Shown here in pieces: positions 6,140 to 9,205 of a stretch of 9,205 nt of DNA; position 1 is the first letter of the stretch; the number at the start of each line of letters is the position of its first letter. The DNA lies in contig CAYWWV010000047.1 of the NCBI GenBank assembly GCA_964462185.1, positions 1 through 9,205 on the forward strand, given 5' to 3'. The position numbers and the translations under genes are program-made. Source of the stretch: RBG-16-57-9 sp964462185. GTDB lineage: Archaea > Thermoproteota > Bathyarchaeia > TCS64. The notes under the pieces are model-generated. The model was not told the origin of the DNA. It saw only the letters and a list, made by a program, of their open reading frames with translations, and searched no databases.

Positions 6140-6774
6140 TGGCATATCCAACTGCAACTTGGGATGTGATCGGCCTCTGGACCGGCTGGCTCCTGATGCT
6201 GATGATCTACAGCTACCCGCTGTACAAAGAGAACCCTGTATACAGGTTCGCAGAGCACCTATACATCGCGGTGATGCTGGCCATCAACCTGGTGGTCAAC
6301 ATCAACAACGTGATGAGGATCTGTGTAACCCCCCTGCTCCAGGGCAACGTACTCATGATTGTCCCATTGATACTGGGCTTCATGTTCTACACCATGCTCA
6401 TCCCCGAGTATCGGTGGATTAGCAGGTATCCCGTTGCCCTACTGGTAGGGGCAGGGTTCGGCGTCGGCATCAGAGGAACCATAGGGCCCAACATCCAGGA
6501 CGCCATCCAAAGCACCATCACCGCGCCCAGCGGCGGCGGCGCCATGGCCTGGATCAACTTCATCTACATAGCTGTCGGCCTCATATGCAGCACCATGTAC
6601 TTCCTGCTGACCTACGAACACACTGGGGCCATCAGGGTGCCTACGAGGCTGGGAAGACTATTCATCATGATTGGCTTGGGAGCCTACTTCGGGAACACGG
6701 TGCTCTTCAGGTTCACCATGCTATCAGGGAGAGCCCAGTTCTTCCTGCAGGTGCTGAAGCTAATTCCAATGTAA
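6139..6774 (+). CDS. Six-helix integral membrane protein, last gene of the DUF6754-linked operon
   Basis: The 211-residue product has about six membrane helices near 10-28, 38-57, 70-88, 95-112, 136-157 and 170-192. Matching my memory of bacterial members, YKENPVYRFAEHLYIAV (29-45) follows the first helix, RWISRYPVALLVG (92-104) precedes the fourth, YEHTGAIRVPTRLGRLFIMI (159-178) joins the fifth and sixth, and GRAQFFLQVL (197-206) closes the protein. The charged and aromatic pattern in ENPVYRFAEH inside a membrane protein is the best family marker. The ATG at 6139 overlaps the upstream stop and has the strongest ribosome site in the operon, AAAGGAGGT (6122-6130). A T-run follows just after the stop, so the operon seems to end here. 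Function unknown. Confidence 0.75.
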   Translation: MAYPTATWDVIGLWTGWLLMLMIYSYPLYKENPVYRFAEHLYIAVMLAINLVVNINNVMRICVTPLLQGNVLMIVPLILGFMFYTMLIPEYRWISRYPVALLVGAGFGVGIRGTIGPNIQDAIQSTITAPSGGGAMAWINFIYIAVGLICSTMYFLLTYEHTGAIRVPTRLGRLFIMIGLGAYFGNTVLFRFTMLSGRAQFFLQVLKLIPM

Positions 6775-6781
6775 AACCCCC

Positions 6782-6793
6782 TTTTTATTATTC
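6782..6793 (+). terminator. T-run terminator of the membrane operon, possibly also a promoter element
   Basis: CCCCCTTTTTATTATTC begins within five bases of the last stop codon and looks like an archaeal T-run terminator. The same TTTTTATTA, or the TTATAC at 6805-6810, could be the TATA box for the following gene, whose start would lie 25-50 bases further on. Confidence 0.45.
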
Positions 6794-6836
6794 ACTCAGA
6801 AAGGTTATACCCTGTCCAACGTGTTATTCTCCTGAG

Positions 6837-7706
6837 TTGGAGCCGCTTCTATTGGAGAGACTGGTAGTCGATCCCCTGGTGCTTGAAAGGGTGAAGGTGG
6901 AGGCCCTGCTGGCCACATCCATGGGCCTCAGGCCCTCCAGCCAGGTAACCATCCCCGCCGAGCTCCCCGGGGGGGCTTCCATGGGGGGGGAGATAGACCA
7001 GAGGGCCCTCCCCCGCCTGGAGGAGGTGAAATCTATCCTGGAGCCCCGGGAACGGTTGAAGGCCATCCAAGGGGTGAAGAAGGTCTTGGCCTCCCTCTTC
7101 GAGGAGGTGGTGGAGGCCTCTCCGGAGTACGAGGCCTTGATGGGTTGGGCCAAGGAGCTGGGCCTCAGGGTCAACCAGGTGGAGGTGAGGCCCACCGTCC
7201 ACGAGGTCTACCTCTACAGGGATAGGTCCACGGGGAGGGCCCTCAGGAAGCTCATGGGGGAGAGGAACCGCATACGGAGGAGGGTGCAGAGGAGGCCGGG
7301 GATGGACACCACCGCAGTACGCTTCGCCTACCCCGAGGAGTTCCAGGAGGAATGGGTCCGTGGGCTGGGGAGGCTGCTGGGGTACCCCCAGTGCTGCGTC
7401 GACCGGTACGCCCGGGAGAGGGTTCAAGGCGTTAACGTGGAGGAGAGGGCCAGCCGCCAGTTGAAAGAGGCCCAGAGTGAGGGGGCTGTAGACCCCTACG
7501 CGTACTACACCGCCTACTTCTTCCCCTGCAGCCCCAGCTGCCCGGAGGCCTCCAAGCTGGGCCGAGAGTGGCTGCAGGCCTTCCAAGAGGCCGACCCCAG
7601 GCTGGGGGAGCTATACAAGGGGGTCCTCCAAGAAAACCTGGAGAGGGTGCTGAGGCAGCCCGAGGAGATACGGCGTTATTTGGAGATGTTTAGGAGGAGG
7701 GGCTAA
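6837..7706 (+). CDS. DUF483-like protein with conserved cysteine pairs
   Basis: The 289-residue soluble protein resembles the archaeal DUF483 family, by recollection of its GYPxCCV core. The C-terminal half holds LGYPQCCVDRYARE (181-194), with adjacent cysteines 186 and 187, and YTAYFFPCSPSCPEASKLG (224-242), with cysteines 231 and 235. This Cys-Cys/C-x3-C set could bind a metal or cluster. The N-terminal half is mostly helical, and a basic stretch GERNRIRRRVQRRPG (141-155) might contact nucleic acid. The start is uncertain. There is no ATG or GTG between the upstream stop and 6879. I chose TTG 6837, about 30 bases after TTATAC; TTG 6852 with GGAG nine bases before it is nearly as good, and ATG 6921 is possible. 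The gene converges with the next one, overlapping by four bases. Reaction unknown. Confidence 0.65.
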   Translation: MEPLLLERLVVDPLVLERVKVEALLATSMGLRPSSQVTIPAELPGGASMGGEIDQRALPRLEEVKSILEPRERLKAIQGVKKVLASLFEEVVEASPEYEALMGWAKELGLRVNQVEVRPTVHEVYLYRDRSTGRALRKLMGERNRIRRRVQRRPGMDTTAVRFAYPEEFQEEWVRGLGRLLGYPQCCVDRYARERVQGVNVEERASRQLKEAQSEGAVDPYAYYTAYFFPCSPSCPEASKLGREWLQAFQEADPRLGELYKGVLQENLERVLRQPEEIRRYLEMFRRRG

Positions 7707-8053
7707 GCCCCCGGGTAGGGCGGGGGGTACTCCCCCTGCTCCACCTCCACTCGCTCCACCTTGAAGACCACGGGCCTCTCGGAGTCGGGGCAGCTGTAGT
7801 ACTTGATCTTGTCCACGTAGTCCCAGGGCTCTGAGACCTCCCTGGTAAGGGCGCTGGTGAGGGGGAGGATGGCGCTGAAGGCCGCCAGGCATACGGCGTC
7901 CGTCTCCTCCAAAACCAGGCGGCCCGGGTTACCCACAACCGTAACCCTGTCACCAACCCTGTACATCTTGCAGGGCCCGGAGACATGGGTGGGCCCCCCA
8001 TCCAGGCTCCTGGGCTCCCCCACCTCCACTACGGTGAAGACCACTTTATACAT
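7703..8053 (-). CDS. TIGR04076 family small protein
   Basis: The 116-residue product fits the TIGR04076 family of small proteins of unknown function. The first strand (MYKVVFTVVEV) leads to a short insertion and GPCKMYRVGDRVTV (26-39), then VCLAAFSAILPLTSALT (54-70), and the hallmark YYSCPDSERPVVFKVERV (85-102). The family's usual three cysteines are present at 28, 55 and 88, but the second Cys-Pro is Cys-Leu here. It is slightly longer than the usual 80-100 residues because of an insertion near 12-25 and a proline-rich tail. The ATG at 8053 lies 27 bases from a TTTAAT box, so it is probably leaderless. It is divergent from the radical SAM gene, and its stop overlaps the stop of the DUF483-like gene. 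A structural or redox role is conceivable, but nothing shows it. Confidence 0.8.
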   Translation of the reverse strand: MYKVVFTVVEVGEPRSLDGGPTHVSGPCKMYRVGDRVTVVGNPGRLVLEETDAVCLAAFSAILPLTSALTREVSEPWDYVDKIKYYSCPDSERPVVFKVERVEVEQGEYPPPYPGA

Positions 8054-8071
8054 GGGTTTACAGAGCCCCCG

Positions 8072-8087
8072 AACCCATTAAAGGGTT
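8072..8087. promoter_or_regulatory. Inverted repeat around the leftward TATA-like box
   Basis: AACCC-ATTAAA-GGGTT is a perfect 5-base inverted repeat flanking an AT core. On the minus strand the core reads TTTAAT and is centred 27 bases before the ATG at 8053, the expected place of a TATA box for a leaderless message. A protein bound to the repeat would block that promoter. It is short and could be chance. Confidence 0.35.
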
Positions 8088-8108
8088 AGCCCCTGCTCCA
8101 TAGCAAGG

Positions 8109-8114
8109 CTTAAA
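8109..8114 (+). promoter_or_regulatory. TATA-like box of the radical SAM gene
   Basis: CTTAAA at 8109-8114 is the only AT-rich stretch shortly before the radical SAM gene. It lies about 30 bases before the TTG start at 8142, so this message is likely leaderless or nearly so; no strong Shine-Dalgarno sequence precedes the TTG. Confidence 0.4.
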
Positions 8115-8141
8115 CCGGGGGCTGGGGCAAGGCGATACGGC

Positions 8142-9205
8142 TTGCAGTACCACTTGGTCTTGACGGAGAGGTGTAACAAGCACTGCATCTATTGCGGGGG
8201 GACCAGGCACATCGAGGGCCTGCCGCTAGAGGTCTCCTACGACCTGGAAGACCTCGTGGCCTTCCTCTCACAGGACCCGGAAGCCGTCATCGGCTTCTAC
8301 GGGGGGGAGCCCCTCTTGGCCCTGGAGCTGATGTACGAGGTGTTAGACCGGGTCCCCGCCAAGGCGTTCACTCTTCAGACCAACGCCACCCGCCTCCACC
8401 AGGTGGAGGATCGCTACCTCCACCGCCTCCACACCATCCTGGCCAGCATCGACGGCCCCAGGGAGGTGACCGACATCAACAGGGGGCCGGGCACCTATGA
8501 TACTGTGCTGGAGAACGTGGCCCAGGTGGAGGACAGGGGGTACAAGGGCGACGTGGTGGCTAGGATGGCCTTCAGCCGCTACGGGGACATATACCGGGAT
8601 GTCACCCATCTTTTGGGCCTCAAGCGGCCCCGCTTCCCCCATGTCCACTGGCAGCTGGATGTCTTCTGGTCGGAGCTGGATAGCTGGACCGACCTGGAGG
8701 GGTGGCTACAGAGATACGAGGAGGGCGTAACCAGGCTGGCGGCCATCTGGGGGGAAAGCCTCCGAAAGGGCGCCCCCCTAGGAATAGTGCCCTTCATCCC
8801 CGTCTTCAAAACCCTCCTCACCGGCGAGGAAACCCCCCACGTGCGCTGCGGAGCGGGGTCCACCAGCTTCGCCATAATGACCGACGGCTCCATCCACGTC
8901 TGCCCGGTAGCCCCCGAACTCCCCTACAGCCGGGTAGGCCACATAACCACCACCACCCCCCAGGAGCTAAGGAACATCCTCCCCGTGGGCCCCCCCTGCA
9001 CCACGTGCAGCGAGAGAGGGGTCTGCGGGGGGAGATGCCTCTTCGCCAACCAGAACATGTTCTGGGGGAGGAAGTGGTTCAACAGGGTTTGCCAGACCAC
9101 GCGTCACATGATCAACGAGCTACGGAGGCTGGTGCCCCTGGCCGAGAGGCTTATCGAGGAGGGGGTTCTAGACCCCCACGCCTTCGACTACCCTGAGATC
9201 AACAA
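8142..9205 (+). CDS. SPASM radical SAM enzyme, AF1577/TIGR04084-like putative peptide modifier (3' end outside window)
   Basis: The frame is open from a TTG at 8142 to the window edge (354 codons). The protein begins MQYHLVLTERCNKHCIYCGG, with the 4Fe-4S/SAM motif CxxxCxxC at residues 11, 15 and 18 only ten residues in, as in the archaeal AF1577 family (TIGR04084). YGGEPL follows at 53-58, LQTNAT and ASIDGP mark later barrel strands, and the C-terminal SPASM region supplies seven cysteines at 236, 254, 286, 289, 295, 299 and 317 for two auxiliary clusters (CGAG, HVCPVAPE, CTTC, VCGGRC, VCQ). Such enzymes usually make radical crosslinks or epimerise residues in a ribosomal peptide or protein; the family name says putative because the substrate is unknown. 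The TTG start is chosen because no ATG or GTG lies near and the family begins right here. Little of the C-terminus should be missing. The substrate could be encoded to the right. Confidence 0.85.
   Translation, partial: MQYHLVLTERCNKHCIYCGGTRHIEGLPLEVSYDLEDLVAFLSQDPEAVIGFYGGEPLLALELMYEVLDRVPAKAFTLQTNATRLHQVEDRYLHRLHTILASIDGPREVTDINRGPGTYDTVLENVAQVEDRGYKGDVVARMAFSRYGDIYRDVTHLLGLKRPRFPHVHWQLDVFWSELDSWTDLEGWLQRYEEGVTRLAAIWGESLRKGAPLGIVPFIPVFKTLLTGEETPHVRCGAGSTSFAIMTDGSIHVCPVAPELPYSRVGHITTTTPQELRNILPVGPPCTTCSERGVCGGRCLFANQNMFWGRKWFNRVCQTTRHMINELRRLVPLAERLIEEGVLDPHAFDYPEIN

Noticed and set aside
6969..6990. G7 and G8 runs as a frameshift or quadruplex element
   Set aside because: The frame is intact across both runs, G-runs recur elsewhere in this GC-rich sequence (for example near 642), and there are too few runs for a convincing quadruplex.
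6849..7586. Leftward open frame of 245 codons opposite the DUF483-like gene
   Set aside because: The product is rich in Gly, Pro, Leu and His, typical of a GC-rich antisense frame, while the forward frame has motif-like cysteine segments.
7857..8081. Rightward 74-codon frame just before the radical SAM gene, tempting as a precursor peptide
   Set aside because: It lies antisense to the well-supported TIGR04076 gene and spans its promoter; composition is that of a shadow frame and there is no leader-like pattern.
8192..8500. Rightward frame of 102 codons inside the radical SAM gene
   Set aside because: Out-of-frame shadow rich in Arg, Gly and Pro; the radical SAM frame carries the conserved cysteines.

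Overview
The window looks like a GC-rich archaeal chromosome segment. Supporting signs are AT-rich TATA/BRE-like boxes about 25-30 bases upstream of several starts, probable leaderless starts, T-run stops instead of stem-loop terminators, heavy AGG/AGA arginine use, and families I associate mainly with archaea (an AF1577-type SPASM radical SAM enzyme, a DUF483-like protein). A deep Thermoproteota lineage such as Bathyarchaeia would fit, but this placement is a guess. There is no rRNA, tRNA, CRISPR array or transposon, and no gene-free stretch longer than about 200 bases.

Left part (1-2768). The window opens inside a GlmL/MutL-like actin-fold protein (to 785). Its stop overlaps the start of a multidomain barrel-sandwich plus KOW-like protein (785-1942), so the two probably form one operon. 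They converge, with a 4-base gap, on a DUF362 protein read leftward (1947-2768). A short AT-rich divergent promoter then serves DUF362 and a rightward four-helix membrane protein (2854-3282). A small charged protein follows (3310-3675).

Centre (3676-6774). A strong TATA box (about 3753-3776) and a hairpin-rich untranslated leader (3789-3851) precede a tight four-gene operon of membrane proteins: a DUF6754-type protein, a six-helix protein, a protein with one alpha/beta domain between two membrane helices, and a second six-helix protein. Gaps are 3 bases or less or are overlaps, and each start has a GGAGG-type ribosome site. From memory, similar sets occur in Chloroflexota and other bacteria without a known function. 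Together with the GlmL/MutL-like and KOW-like genes about 2 kb upstream, this is the best candidate in the window for an undescribed system. The two proteins with a soluble domain between two membrane helices look like distant relatives of each other.

Right part (6775-9205). A T-run ends the operon. A DUF483-like protein with conserved cysteines (about 6837-7706) converges with a 4-base overlap on a small TIGR04076 protein (7703-8053, leftward). A compact divergent promoter with an inverted repeat separates it from a peptide-modifying SPASM radical SAM enzyme that starts at a TTG (8142) and runs off the window. No obvious precursor peptide for this enzyme is visible here.
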